From Selaginella tamariscina (Eukaryota > Streptophyta > Lycopodiopsida > Selaginellales > Selaginellaceae): a DNA stretch of 64,000 nucleotides. This document shows positions 1 through 11,849 of the stretch, in pieces (within the stretch, counting starts at the first letter, position 1; each line of letters begins with the position of its first letter). The stretch covers positions 519,001 through 583,000 of the forward strand of contig PUQB01000070.1 of NCBI GenBank assembly GCA_003024785.1. The letters run 5' to 3'. The notes under the pieces were generated by a model, which was given only the letters and a program-made list of their open reading frames with translations, did not search any database and was not told where the DNA came from. Made by a program: the position numbers and the translations under genes.

Positions 1-239
1 TAATAATAATTATTAATTAGGACTATAGAAAATCTCATTTTTGTTTATTATGTATTACAAATCATATAGTTTAAAACACAAAGACAGTGTACTATGTGCT
101 AGCCAAAAAAGATGTTAAATAGGATGTATAGGCCATACCGATGACATATCCGTATATCTATAGCATGTTATAGATATATTTTAAGTGGCATTCAAATAAA
201 CAAGATTTATAAGCCTACCAAATAAATTAATAAATTTAA

Positions 240-610
240 TTTATCATCGTTCTTAAGTTGTTTATCGTGCTGAGGTGGAGCTTTAACATGATCTCAATTG
301 TTGCATGTTTATATCTATGATGTGTAATGTACGTTTACATTATAATTACGATTAATCTTACATAATTTTTTATATTTATGAAAACATACAATTTAAAACA
401 CATACATAGGGTACATGTGGGAAAATTGTAGTATGTGCTAGCCAAAAAGAAAGAGAGAGATGTTAAGTGTGTTTACATATATAGTTTAATAAAAAAGAAT
501 GTTAAACAGGATGCATAAACTAATAATTCACTAAACATTATTATTCGATTACATGTGAGACTCCGTCTCTTTAGGTTTACTGGCGAATTACTAGTGAACT
601 CGAATAAATA
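240..610 (-). repeat. Partial copy of the MYB-CC gene 3' end and its 3' flank
   Basis: Bases 250-355 repeat a unit of about 110 bp seen three times in tandem just downstream of the MYB-CC gene (4090-4440). Shared words are 'tttaacatgatctcaa' and 'acattataattacgatt'. Bases 541-600 then resemble the last coding bases of that gene ('gactccgtctc', 'agtgaactcgaa'). No reading frame survives. The order flank repeat, then MYB 3' fragment, then BTB copy is the same here and at 30.1-31 kb, which suggests one ancestral segmental duplication. Bases 1-240 are AT-rich with no gene seen. Confidence 0.55.
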
Positions 611-746
611 AATGAATAAATGAATAATGTAACAAATAATTAAAATTCCACTAAAAATTGAATCAAGTACCCTCCGGTACCATACTCACACCAAATAAAA
701 CACACAGATAGAACACTATTCCGCCCCAGCCACCAACTGCAATACT

Positions 747-1805
747 TCAAGTTTTGCTAACTCTAACAACCTGGTTGAACTTGCAGGAGAGAGCCTCGGT
801 ATTCATATACAATTCACTTCCATAGCAGTGCTTGTCGTGAGATCCGTGAGCTGGTTTATGGACATCGCGCCATAGTTGATGTGTGGGACTAGTTGCTGTC
901 TCTCCTGCGCGTTTGCAAGGGTCCCATTTGCCCACAAGATCATTAGCATCAATCCCATAGTTTCTCGCAAAATGATTAAATGCATCTTCCACGGACATAC
1001 CACTTCACATACACACACGATGAGTCAAAACACACACACACACACACGGTACCTTGGGATTTCAACATTGAAGTGCTGAAGATAGACCAATTTAGCTCTA
1101 TCTAATGGAGCGAACCAGGTTGTTCAATGGTAAACGATTAAGACACATCACAGCGAATTTGATGTCCATGGGGCGACTGCAAATCTCCTGCACTGCTGCT
1201 CTCAGGCAAGTTTCCGATGCATACTTACCTGCCACTATAACCACTTGCAGCAAATCAACTTGGCTCACAGCATGGAGTACTCCAAAGTAAAGGAAGTGCA
1301 GAAACACCATGGTAGCACGTGCCTCTGTAAGTAGTATAGTTGTTAAAAACTTGTATTCACGTGTGTGTTTGTTTCTAACAAGATACCTAAATCACTTTTG
1401 ACATGCAGCTTAACTTCCTTCTTCCCTGATTCTCTCATTTCACGTTCAAAAGCCTATTTACATCACATGTTAGATATATCAACAAATTGTGCACACACAC
1501 ATCTCTCTCTTACACACACCACATCTCTCTCTCACACACACACAACAAAGACAAAGACAGATTGTTGAAATAGTTACGCACGCAATCACCCATGACCCCT
1601 CTCTAGGGGACACACACACACACACACACAGCAAAAAGAAATAACATATACACAGTCAGGATCAACAGTACGCAACACAGATAACCTTCTTGAAGAAGTC
1701 GCTTTTGCAGGACAGACAAGACGAGCTTACAAGGACTTTGATGCAACGCTCACCCTTGATCAAGTAAACAACCGCATCCGAATGCCGTGAATGAAAGGAT
1801 TCCAT
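747..1805 (-). pseudogene. BTB/BACK gene copy 1 (POB1/LRB-like), decayed
   Basis: POB1/LRB proteins are substrate adaptors of CUL3 ubiquitin ligases. Four exon-like blocks read on the minus strand. Exon A (1686-1805) starts MESFHSRH and ends CKSDFFKK. Exon B (1387-1453) begins AFEREMRES. The join FFKK-AFEREMRES matches the family pattern FFYKLFSNGMRES. Exon C (1053-1324) gives LHFLYFGVL and LLQVVIVAGKYAS, the end of the BTB fold and start of BACK. Exon D (747-about 1000) reads DAFNHFARNYGIDAN. Junctions have good GT/AG sites. Exon C carries an in-frame stop after LVRSIR, where copy 2 (30955-37653) stays open. No counterparts of the last two exons of copy 2 lie downstream. It is therefore probably a pseudogene. 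(AC)n and (TC)n runs fill its introns. Confidence 0.75.
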
Positions 1806-1843
1806 GACTGGACCCTAGAGCAGATGGTTTCCGCTTATATATT

Positions 1844-1925
1844 AGAAATGCATGCGGCATTGACAGACGTCGTCTATATTTGATCGACATTTGGCATAGG
1901 TGTTAAATGCTACACAATATTATAT
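1844..1925 (-). promoter_or_regulatory. BTB copy 1 upstream region, repeated at 53.1 kb
   Basis: This stretch lies just 5' of BTB copy 1. Its reverse complement recurs at about 53100-53175, sharing 'tgcatgcggcattgac', 'gacgtcgtct' and 'caatatt'. A weaker version lies upstream of BTB copy 2 ('cacttggcatatgtg', near 37780). Whether it drives transcription is not shown. It is listed because it is the conserved 5' flank of a multiplying gene family. Confidence 0.45.
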
Positions 1926-2339
1926 TAAACGCGTGGTGCCGAGGTAACCGTGGTAAATTCCTAAATCGAATTAGGAAAAATACATTATTACATTTACATT
2001 TTCTTTTGTGTATTTATTCTCTGTAGATGATAAATTTTGTTCATATTATTATTTTATATAATAAGTTTATTCTGTGAGAACGTTCCATCCGACGATCATT
2101 ATAAATCCTTACATCGATATCGGCCATATTACATCTTAATCTACGTGGCATTGTTGGGGCCATTGGATCATGCATGGGTAGGAAATAATATCAAATATTC
2201 GTTTAAATTATATGTATGGGATATTTCTTTAATTCATTTAGAATTTATCAATTTAATTTAAAGTATAGATAGATTAATCTTATTGTTAACTATTATTTAA
2301 TTCATCAATCTATTTATAATTTACAATTCCAAGGGCTTG

Positions 2340-2960
2340 AAAGACAGATTGTGAAAATATTTAAAATTTAAAGGTTATTTAAGAATTTTTTTTATATATT
2401 AATTTTTACACCCATTTATGGGTAAAACTCCATCAACGGGGTAGTTTAGCTCAGAATATTCATATTTGAAAACATAATAATTTTCTAGAATGCCTACTTT
2501 ACATTACGACCTTAACTTGTATCAAAAGAATCCTTGTGTTCATTATTTAAGTGGCATCCTCTTAAACTGTATGTATGTGTCCAAAATCTATAAAATAAAT
2601 AATATTTAATTTAATTAATTCATTAAACATGCACATATTTACTAAATAAATTAATATATTGCTTTTTAAAATCAGGATTGAAGTTTTAAGATGATCTCAA
2701 CCGTTTTCTAAGATGAGTAATGTATGTCTAATTATATTACGATTACAGTAATGTTATAATCTAAATTGACAATTTAAAAAAAAATTTTCATTAATTATGT
2801 ATTTACAAAATATGTGTGTGTTTGCAAATATATTTAAACTAGGATACATAGACTAGTAATTCACTAAACACATTGGTATTTGTTAAACTATTATGTATTA
2901 CCAGGAAGAATGAACTTGAAACTTTCAAGTGAATACTTAGGGATTTATTATTTTATTAAT
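2340..2960. repeat. Dispersed repeat block, also at 3.8-4.4 kb and inverted at 62.3-62.6 kb
   Basis: Bases 2340-2660 are a direct diverged copy of about 3800-4090 (shared 'aaatttaaaggttatt', 'aaaacataata', 'gtatgtatgtgtccaaaat'). The same block appears inverted at 62270-62600. Bases 2660-2760 repeat the MYB-CC flank unit, and 2885-2935 contain a short remnant of the MYB-CC last exon ('gaacttgaaactttcaagtgaa'-like). No open frame is convincing. The surrounding 1930-2340 and 2960-3800 are AT-rich with short (CA)n runs and no gene seen. Confidence 0.6.
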
Positions 2961-3799
2961 GAACCATGGATATTATTTACAAGTTTAATTTTATTTAGAC
3001 TAGAATATTTTGAAATTATCATTGAATTTATTACTGAACTGTTAAAATATTTTCAAATAAATTAAAAATATGGTTTAATTATGTCATCGTGGTATGAACA
3101 TTGATAATATCATTAACTTATTTTAATTGCTCATAGTTTAAAATAAATTAATATATATTTAATTAAGAAAACATAATGGGAAAATGTATTATACTCTATA
3201 GGAGTCAAGTTTTAAAGGTATTGTGCCTGTAGAAACTTTAGGCAATTTTATGTGTGTTTTCCACGCACACACATACACACATCTCTCTTACACACACATA
3301 CGCACACACCAACACATGCAAGGCCAGCTACAAACAACAAAGCCACACACACTTATGTACGCAATCAGCCTCTCTAGGACACACGCACGCACAAACGCAG
3401 CAGACAGAATTAACACATACATGTACAGTCAAGATCGACAATACATAGATGATAAATTATATTATCTAAATAAATATTTAATATATGAAGATTTTTTTTT
3501 ACTTTAAGAAATATTATTTAAATTATTATAATATTAAAATAGAATATTCATTTGAATTCATGTCATGTATGGGATATGTAATTAATTCATTTAATTCGTG
3601 TAAATTCATCATTTTAATTTGAAGTAACCAAACAGATTATTTTCCAGAATGCTTTATCCATTTACTATTTAAATAATGCTTTTAGATTTAATCAATCATT
3701 CATTCTAATTTATCTAGTTCACAAGATATTAATTTAATTTAGTAAATTGATTTAAAGCATTTCTACATTCATTTAATAATTTAATTTAAGTTTGAGGAA

Positions 3800-4440
3800 A
3801 TATGTAAAATTTAAAGGTTATTTTTTTATATAACACCCACACATGGTTGTGTGTATGTAGTTTAGCTGAGAATATGCATATTTAAAAACATAATAGTTTT
3901 CTGTACAAGAAAGAATGCCAAAAAAGAGTAAGTTCAAACTTTACACTACAACCTTAACTTAGTATCAAAAAACTCCTTGTGTTCATTTTTAAGTGGCATC
4001 CTCCTAGACTGTATGTATGTGTCCAAAATCTATAAAATAAACAATTTAAATTTAATTAATTCATTAAACTATTTACCAAATAAATTAATGTTAAATAAGC
4101 TGTTTGTCATGAGTTTTAACATGATCTCAATCGTTGGATGCTTATCTTACAATTCTAAATAATAGCTAAATCACATCTTATTAAGCTGCTTGTCATGCTG
4201 AACTAGAGTTTTAACATGATCTCAACCGTTGAATACTTATATCTATGACGTTTAATGCATGTTTACATTATAATTACGATTCTAAATGTTATAATCTTAT
4301 CGCACATCTCATTAAGCTGCTTGTCATGCTGAGCTAGAGTTTAACATGAACCGAACTGTTGAATGCTTGTATCTATGATGTGTAATGTATGCTAACATTA
4401 ATGATGATAATAATATTATAATCTTACAATCCTAGAGCAT
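3800..4440. repeat. Second copy of the dispersed block, followed by three tandem flank units
   Basis: Bases 3800-4090 match 2340-2660. Then a unit of about 110 bp occurs three times (about 4090-4165, 4180-4290 and 4310-4440), each with 'gtcatg', then 'tttaacatga', then 'cgttg' or 'tgttg', then 'acatta' and 'attacgatt'-like text. Similar single units lie at 250-355, 2660-2760 and 30080-30160. It is the immediate 3' flank of the MYB-CC gene. Confidence 0.6.
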
Positions 4441-4517
4441 TAACAAAACATACAGTTTAAAACACATACACAGTGTTACATGCAGGGTGTTTTAACTATA
4501 AAGTCTACCTGTAACTA

Positions 4518-6227
4518 TTATGTAGACTCCGTCTCCTTGTGTTCAGAAGTCTCGCACTGTTTATTCTGTTCGTTAGTAGCAAGAGGAAGCTCAGGAAGAG
4601 GAGGTACAGTGAACTCGAAACCTTCAAGTGAACTCTTTGCCAGTTCATTAAGCTCAGCATGGGCTGCTTCAAGCTCGGCCGACGTGGGTACGTGTCCGAT
4701 GAAAGCTTCCCTCGCCTTCTCCAGTATGTTCTGTAGATACTTGCTCTGGGCCTCGATCCGTAGCTGGAGATGCTTTTGTACCTGAAATAATACACTCATT
4801 TAATACATATCTCATGTTAAAGTAAACTTCCATGTGTATATATCACTGCTATAGCGCGCACACACACACAATGCTTAATGAACTGGCAAATAAATTATGT
4901 ACCTCGAGCTGCTCATGTAGTTTCCGCTGCACTTCCATTTGCATAGAAAGAGCCCTGTTGATCTCGTAGCTACTGCATATATACATATATATACACATGA
5001 GTAATCTAAATGCATAAAACATAACCCCACATAAAGTATAGAATGTATAAAGAATACTGTATAATTACTCTGAAAGGTTTGAGTTTAAGGAATTCTGAGA
5101 CCCAGTATTTTGTGCTTTGGCACCACCTGCGAAGAGAAGTATGTTATGTAATGAACAACACGCACGCACGCACGCACACACACACACACACGTCCATACA
5201 TATAAGTTGTTACCTTCTTTTTTCCCGTCTGCATTGTTCTCTTTGTGGAGCTGCATCCCAAGCCTGTACTTCTGTAATGATGCACAACTTATTAATGAGA
5301 AACGGAGGGACATGTATTTATAACTATCTATTGATGCAAAAAAAAAAACTACGCAAGAACACCAGCTTATAATAGAGAAGAAATACATATACATATAATG
5401 GCTAAAATACTCGAATATAAACAAAATTCATAAGATGACAAGAAACGCCGTCAAATCCCGCCACATCAGCAATAATATCCTTAGCATAAAACTATGAGTT
5501 ATTAAAATTCGATGACATACCTGAAGATGGCTCTTAAGATGATATAAAGTAAGTCCCTTCACTCCCATCACTCTCATTACAGACTTGGGAGTTGCTTCTG
5601 CATAAACAGTACCAAAATCAAAATATATACAATGCAACATACACATATAGATAAACATATATATATCTACACACACACACACTACAACATATGTGTGTGT
5701 GTGTGTGTGTGCACCGAATATCTAGAGAAATATACGCACACACCGGAATAGTCAACTGCCTTAAAGGTAAAACTACCAGAATGAGTAAAAACGTGACAAG
5801 ATCAAATAAAAGTTTTGGTGACATGATATACGAAAGTAACAAATGCCTCTTATCAGTACATATACATTGTGTTTGCTACATATCTGTGGATATACGTATA
5901 GCTATACACATGTACATTTACATATGTACAAATATGCATGCCTTTAAACTCATCAACATATATATACGTTTTGTGTTGTGTGTGTGTGTGTGTGTGCTGT
6001 TTGAACAACCAAGGAAATGCTTACTGTCAGGACCACCAAGCTGAGTAACGGCGTCAACGAAACGTTCATGCAGCTCAGGAGTCCAACGAAGACGGGGCTT
6101 GGGCTCTATAGAAGAAACCACAGAATCCGCCCCATTTGTAAGATACAGTGGTTCCGCTTGCGCCCCCATTTGCCCCTGTGTGGAACCAGCTGTGGACTCG
6201 GATATTTCTTCATCTGATACATCTTGT
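4518..6227 (-). CDS. MYB-CC (PHR/PHL/APL-type) transcription factor
   Basis: A nuclear DNA-binding protein. The family recognises P1BS-like sites as dimers and includes the phosphate-starvation regulators PHR1/PHL and the phloem regulator APL. Coding exons by splice sites are 6025-6227, 5521-5597, 5214-5271, 5069-5126, 4903-4972 and 4518-4781, and all phases join. The single GARP/MYB repeat runs KPRLRWTPELHERFVDA, then QLGGPDKATPKS, then VKGLTLYHLKSHLQKYRLG, and is complete. The coiled-coil MYB-CC motif follows (MQMEVQRKLHEQLE, then VQKHLQLRIEAQSKYLQ) and straddles the 4903 exon. The tail is acidic and ends at the stop at 4518. The first clear in-frame Met is at 6169 (MGAQAEPLY). The frame is open above it to the acceptor at 6227, so the true start may lie in an upstream exon. 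Which PHL subgroup it belongs to cannot be settled here. Confidence 0.88.
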
Positions 6228-6477
6228 CTGTATATATAATATAATCCTCACACTTCCCCCTTCAATCTGTATATGGGTTCCTCGGAAATTAAGAAATTCT
6301 TACAATCTGCATACTTTCCTGCATATGGGTTTCATTGGAAACCCTTATAAACCACGCTCCCCTGTTCTGTACACACTATATTCTAATACACACTAAATTC
6401 TGAACTACACACTCCTCTCTATATATGTATATCAATTCTGTAAATGGGTCTTCATCCAGAGAGCTAGGAAATGCGTA

Positions 6478-6800
6478 CTTGGATTAAGCTCCATCCCCGC
6501 CGTCTTCTGCTTCTGAGAGGCTGAACATTTGGCGAGACGACAGCATATTCTGCTACCCTAGGGCATATTCCGTTGGGATGGGCGTTGGAGCGAATCTTTG
6601 CTGACGTGCTCCGGCATTGGCGCAGGAATCTTCTGCTAAGTGAACATTCCGTCTTCTTTTTCTTGCTTCCTTTTGCCACGTGGCAGATTCCGCGGGCCGG
6701 AATATGTGATAATGAAGATTCGAGATTCGGTGTTTTGAAAATGTGCCAATCAGCAAGCGTTTGGAGTGTTTTTTTTCCGCATGTGTTTGACAAGACTACA
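6478..6800 (-). promoter_or_regulatory. Likely 5' leader exon and promoter side of the MYB-CC gene
   Basis: A more GC-rich patch upstream of the first clear coding exon, with a usable donor (CCAA followed by GTACGC in gene sense) at about 6477. It stays open for about 100 codons in one frame, but the peptide looks like nothing known, so a 5' UTR is more likely. Bases 6240-6470 would be the intron. Confidence 0.4.
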
Positions 6801-6839
6801 CTAGAGAAGAAGATAGATCGATGTACTTTTAGTAATTGT

Positions 6840-7266
6840 ATACAGTAGATAATTCTAAACTCTAGTTTAATATTTGTATTAAATCAGTTAATTATATGAT
6901 TATCTAGAGTTAGAAGCAAACTAAAAGTTTGACTACGTGCATCTGTATATTCCTATAGTGAAAGCAAACTATGATTATGATACAATTAAATATATGGTAT
7001 TTTTAACATTAGAAACATATTTAAGAACTAATAAAATTATATTTAAATTAATATAATTAATATTTTTATAAGATTTTAGTATATTCTTTAACGAAATTAA
7101 AATTCTATGGGTTTTTTTTTTAACATGTTAAACATAAAAGATACATTTTTTACATTATTACTACCACTTGTTATTACCAACAGTCCATTTATCATCTAAT
7201 GAATATATTAATTTTCACATTTGGTTTATTTCCCCATAAGTATATACCATGTTCATATATATAATA

Positions 7267-7310
<44 letters not shown>

Positions 7311-7475
7311 GTGTTTTATATCAATTTATAACTAATATTCACATTGGAAATGCTTTATATTCAATCTAAAAGACATGTGCTAGGCAATAAACTCTTACTT
7401 GTATATAAGAAAATTTAATTCTTATATAATATTTATGTTAGCTACAATGCCAACTTACTATGTATATTAAAAATA
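6840..7475. other. AT-rich intergenic DNA with a (TA)n run
   Basis: No gene or element is seen. A (TA)n microsatellite occupies about 7269-7307. Confidence 0.7.
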
Positions 7476-9464
7476 GGGAAAATTGTTAAAAGGCCCTCCA
7501 AAGATTGCAATATTGTAAAAAGGCCCTTGAAGTTTTGAAATTGTCAAAAGGCCCTGTGAAGTTTTTCAATTTGTCAAAAGGCCCTTTTCAACCGTCAAAC
7601 AGTATAAATAAATGAAGAAAATCTATTTTTGTTAAATTACGTAAAATTCAAATTTAAATTGCTGCGGTACAAGTGCGACGGTGTGGCCACATTGTCCACA
7701 CCGGCTACAATGAAATGCTCGTTTTTTCCTTCATTCTCTGTGCGAACTCGCTTCTTCTTTGGACGTCCAGGAGGTCTGCGAGTGTTTGGAGGCTTCAAGT
7801 CATCAGCTTCCAACTCCTGAAGATCCATTGGGTAAATGACTCCCGTGTATGATTTGCAATAGGAATCCACCAAAAAACTGGGATGAGCATAACTCTGAAC
7901 ACGCTCCCTTTTCCATAGGATGGCTGCAATCCCATGGGCACATGGTAATCCCAATCTCTGCCATGAACAACAACTGCAACTTCTTTGAGATATGTTCACC
8001 ACTCGAGTATGCTTTCTGTTTGAATCTCAAAACATTTGCATCAGATGGTGAGACAACATAATATCTTGCACGTGAAAGAGCATCATGAATGATCTTCTCC
8101 TGTGTCAACTAGCTTGAACTCATCAGCCTCGCATCTGCTTGATAAACCTTCTGTCCTCCGCTCATAAAACCAGCTCATCAACTTTTGTCGGATATGTTCG
8201 AGCATAGCGAGGATTGGCTTGTCTCGAGCTTCCAAAAGCCAAGCATTTAGAGACTCAGAGACGTTTGTGGTTAAATGCCCAAACCGGTCTCCCTCAAACC
8301 ATGCAATGCCCAAAACTTTGGTTCAGTAGCAACCAGAATCCAATCAGCAGCAGCTCTATCTTTCTCTCGAATGGCTGCTAGAGCTTCTTCAAAATCACGA
8401 TGAGTCAATGCTCGAGCAGCATTCCAAAGAAGATGAACCAGCTCAGTATTTTTAAACGTTTTTCCGAAAATTCTCTGAGAAATGTCTCATGCAAAACCCA
8501 TGATAGGCATTTGGAAAGATCAAAGATACAGCGTCCAGAACACCTTTTTGTCTATCTGAGAGGAATGTGTAGGCTGAAGCATATGGGTGATTCGTGTTGA
8601 TGAGCCTCTTCAAATGCTCCAAAAACCAGACCCAGTTTTCACGATTCTCAGCATCTGCAACTGCAAATGCCAATGGAAACAGTTGCCCTTTTGCATCCAC
8701 AGCAGTTGCCACGAGCAGGCATCCCAAGTATCTGGATTTGATGTGCGTCTCCATCCAATCCAATCAGAGGCTTGCAATATTGAAAGCCTGAGATGGAAGC
8801 ATGATAGCTAAGAAAAGCCTTCGAAAACGACCTGTATCATCTTGCTGAATATCCAAAACAGACCGGGATTATTTCTCAAAAACAACATCTTGTAACCTCT
8901 CAGGTTAGAGTATGCAGCTTCATGATCCCCATGAATTGCTAAAACAGCTTTCTCCTTCCCTTTCCAGGCCAAGTCGTAGGAGACAGAGACTCCATGATCT
9001 TTCTAATTTCAGCCATTATACTCTTGGGAGTCACGTGTGGCTCATCCCACCCTGTTTTGAAACTTGTCTGAAATCCAGTTGCTGAAGCTTCTTTGTTCCG
9101 AGATGATCAATCCCACCACATGAATGATCACTGATGAATGTTTTGATTGAGCAGAGGGCCCTGATCAATGAGTGAAACGTGCAAACGCCAAGAACACCCC
9201 TCTATTACATCCAACTGTGTATTGAGATTTATCATTTTTTATTTTTTCAACTCAAAATTTCCAGCTACAGTAGCATCTTTTACCGATCCTTAAGCTCAGA
9301 TAGAGATGCGTAGCGTGTCCCAAAACAAGCATCATTAGGGCAATCACATTTTCCCCTTTTTATTATTTTTTGACGGTTCATAGAGGCCTTTTGACAATTT
9401 CAAAACTTCCAAGGGACCTTTTTACAATATTGTAATCTTTGGAGGGCCTTTTAACAATTTTCCC
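7476..9464 (-). mobile_element. Mutator-like DNA transposon (MULE), decayed
   Basis: The two ends are inverted copies over about 90 bp. The left begins GGGAAAATTGTTAAAAGGCC and the right end reads the same on the minus strand. Within each end an 'aaaggccct' motif is repeated several times. Flanking 9-mers ttaaaaata and taaaatata agree at 7 of 9 positions, as expected for an aged 9-bp target duplication of this superfamily. The interior carries MULE transposase remains on the minus strand. It sits in AT-rich intergenic DNA upstream of the MYB-CC gene. Confidence 0.85.
7637..9180 (-). pseudogene. MULE transposase remnant with SWIM zinc finger
   Basis: Broken into several frames. In N-to-C order, the block at 8452-8763 (GCLLVATAVDAKGQLFP, FLSDRQKG, HGFCMRHFSENF) is the DDE catalytic core, with the second Asp in FLSDRQKG. 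The block at 8083-8313 (NVSESLNAWLLEARDKP) is the region after the core. The block at 7637-8002 has the SWIM zinc finger (CSCCSWQRLGLPCAHG) and a basic AT-hook-like tail (RRPPGRPKKKR). At least three frame changes separate these blocks, and above 8811 only short remnants are readable. The copy cannot make a full transposase. Confidence 0.85.
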
Positions 9465-9474
9465 TAAAATATAT

Positions 9475-11840
9475 ATAAGTTATCTTTGAAGTTGAACATT
9501 GGTGATATAACTTATGACATGTACATTTTAATTAATTCTGTTTATATTATAAATTGTTTTACACTTGAGAATTCAATCACCTCATACCAATGAAATATAG
9601 ATGCAAGTTATGTAAAAATTAATTTAAAAGCTAAATCTTTAAGATGTAATTTTAGATATAGAAAAAGAACTTTATAACTCACAAAATAATTAAGAACGTA
9701 AAAGTATTAAACATTATAATGTTATTATTATATCTTTTGAACATGCATATTAACATTTCTAGTGCAATATCAAGAAAGTACGAATTAAAAACCAATTTCA
9801 CATTTAAATATTTAGTGAAATACAATATTAAGTAAAAAAGACTCTACATCGCAAGAAAATATAAAATTACAACCATAAAAGGCACAAAATAGAGAAATTC
9901 TATAGCAATAAAAAATATAAAATAAATTAAAGAAGAAATAAATATTAATTATAATTAAAATACATTATCATTTAGAAATTGATAGTTTAGTGAGCACCTC
10001 CACAATACATTTAAGTGCATATTATTTAAATATGTGAATCAATATATAAATGATTGTTTAATTTTTAATTAAATAATTAAAAACTTAAAATTTTAAATAT
10101 AACTACACAATTATATTGACCTTAAACTTAAAAATTTATTATATATCCGAAATGCTTTACAACATAATTTATATTCTTTCTTCAGTTAAAAAGATATATT
10201 TTTTATAACTATATTATCACACTATATAATAAAACAAGAAATCAATTAAATGTACTACTTTAAAATAATAAAAAACACAAACCTCCTCATGTTAAATAGT
10301 TGGATAAAATAATAATATATATTACCTAATGTGGTTGTTGAAAATGGACTAATAAGATAACATTCACCAAATTTAAAAGAATGATGAACTTAATAAATTA
10401 TAAGAAATTATAAATAAGAGTGAAATGATAATTTTGAACTTTGATAATTTCAAATTTGACAAAGATGACATATTTATAAATACTAATAAAGGTTATGTTA
10501 AATATGAGACTAATAAAAATAAAATGTAATTTATTTAAAATTTTGTGAAATTGAAATAACTAAAAAAGAAGTCAGAAAAAGTATTAAAAAAGTAAAGTAC
10601 ATAGCAAAACATGATCACCTAGCAAGGTATATTATATGTTATAGTTGTATTCACAAAATAAAAATCTTTCACCAATATGAACTGTATAATATTATTTCAA
10701 AAATAAATATAATATATGTTAACCAACATCAACATTTACTATCAATTCAATAATATTTAAAGTATTAATTATTCATTCACTTCATGGCCTCAAGTGTTGT
10801 ACCAGTCCAATATAATAAAAATTAAATAATGGTATTTATTTAAAAAGAACATAACATTCATAACAATTAAAATGTAACGAAGCATCGATATTGATCATTA
10901 AAGAACACAAATAACAATGAATTATAAATTAATAATCTTATATATTAATGCCCATCAATACATCAATCAATGAGGTGCTTCTTTTTTAAAGTGGTCAGAG
11001 TTTTAACTCAAACGTGGTTGTCAAGTGGCCATTCTGTGTCAACACCCTGTGTGAGCAATGATAAATTTTTTTAAATAACCTTACCTAAATAAACATATAC
11101 CTTGTGTAGGGAGCCTTCAAGAAGCCTTTGCCACCCTCAGAAGCAATCCACGATAATTAAAAGTTTCTTGTCATGAATTTTATAGTTGATTTCCATTGCC
11201 CTGAACTTGCATGAGTGGAATGCTATGGGGTGTAGATTGTTTGTCCGAGCCATATTGATAGAAAATACCATTCAAAGTAAAGTCAAACGCATTTGTCTCC
11301 ATCACAAAGAGTTTGACTAGGTCATGGTGAAGCAAGATTGAAGCCAAGGTAAAAGCAAACTTAAGAATAATAAATGCATTCTTAGCCTATATAAACCACT
11401 TGAATGGAACCCCCTTTTTTGGCGAGTTGATTCAATAGAAGCATAATTTTGAAGAAGTTTGTGATGAAACACTGATAAAAATTTGTATTTGTTGAGCATA
11501 TTTTGTGTATGTGTGTGCAAAAGCAAAGTTGAGGAAACACTGAACGTCTTGAGCTGACTTTGGCATTTCCCACCATGAATTAACTTTTTTTTGCTTAAAC
11601 CATGATTTTTACTATTCATAAATAGTACACCTAATTTTTAATAGCAACATATATACTAATAATTTATATAATAAATCAATTGAGAAGCTATTCATAAAAT
11701 TAAAGAATATAAGTTAAAATTTATATATTTAATTTAATTTAAAATTATTATATAAATTGGTTTATAATTTGTTAATTTAAACCATTATGGTTTATTTGGT
11801 GATTTAAATTATAACTCAAATCAAAATTGTCAATCCATGT
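9475..11840. other. AT-rich gene-free stretch
   Basis: Mostly A/T-rich low-information sequence. Bases 10980-11060 carry a short dispersed repeat ('gtcaagtggccattctgtgtcaacaccctgtgtgag'-like, shortened) related to 63300-63490. Small open frames near 11317-11619 have no recognisable content. Confidence 0.55.
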
Positions 11841-11849
11841 TTTCCACTT

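Noticed and set aside
1365-1568. Plus-strand open frame rich in His and Thr
   Set aside because: It is the antisense of BTB exon B and of intronic (AC)n DNA.
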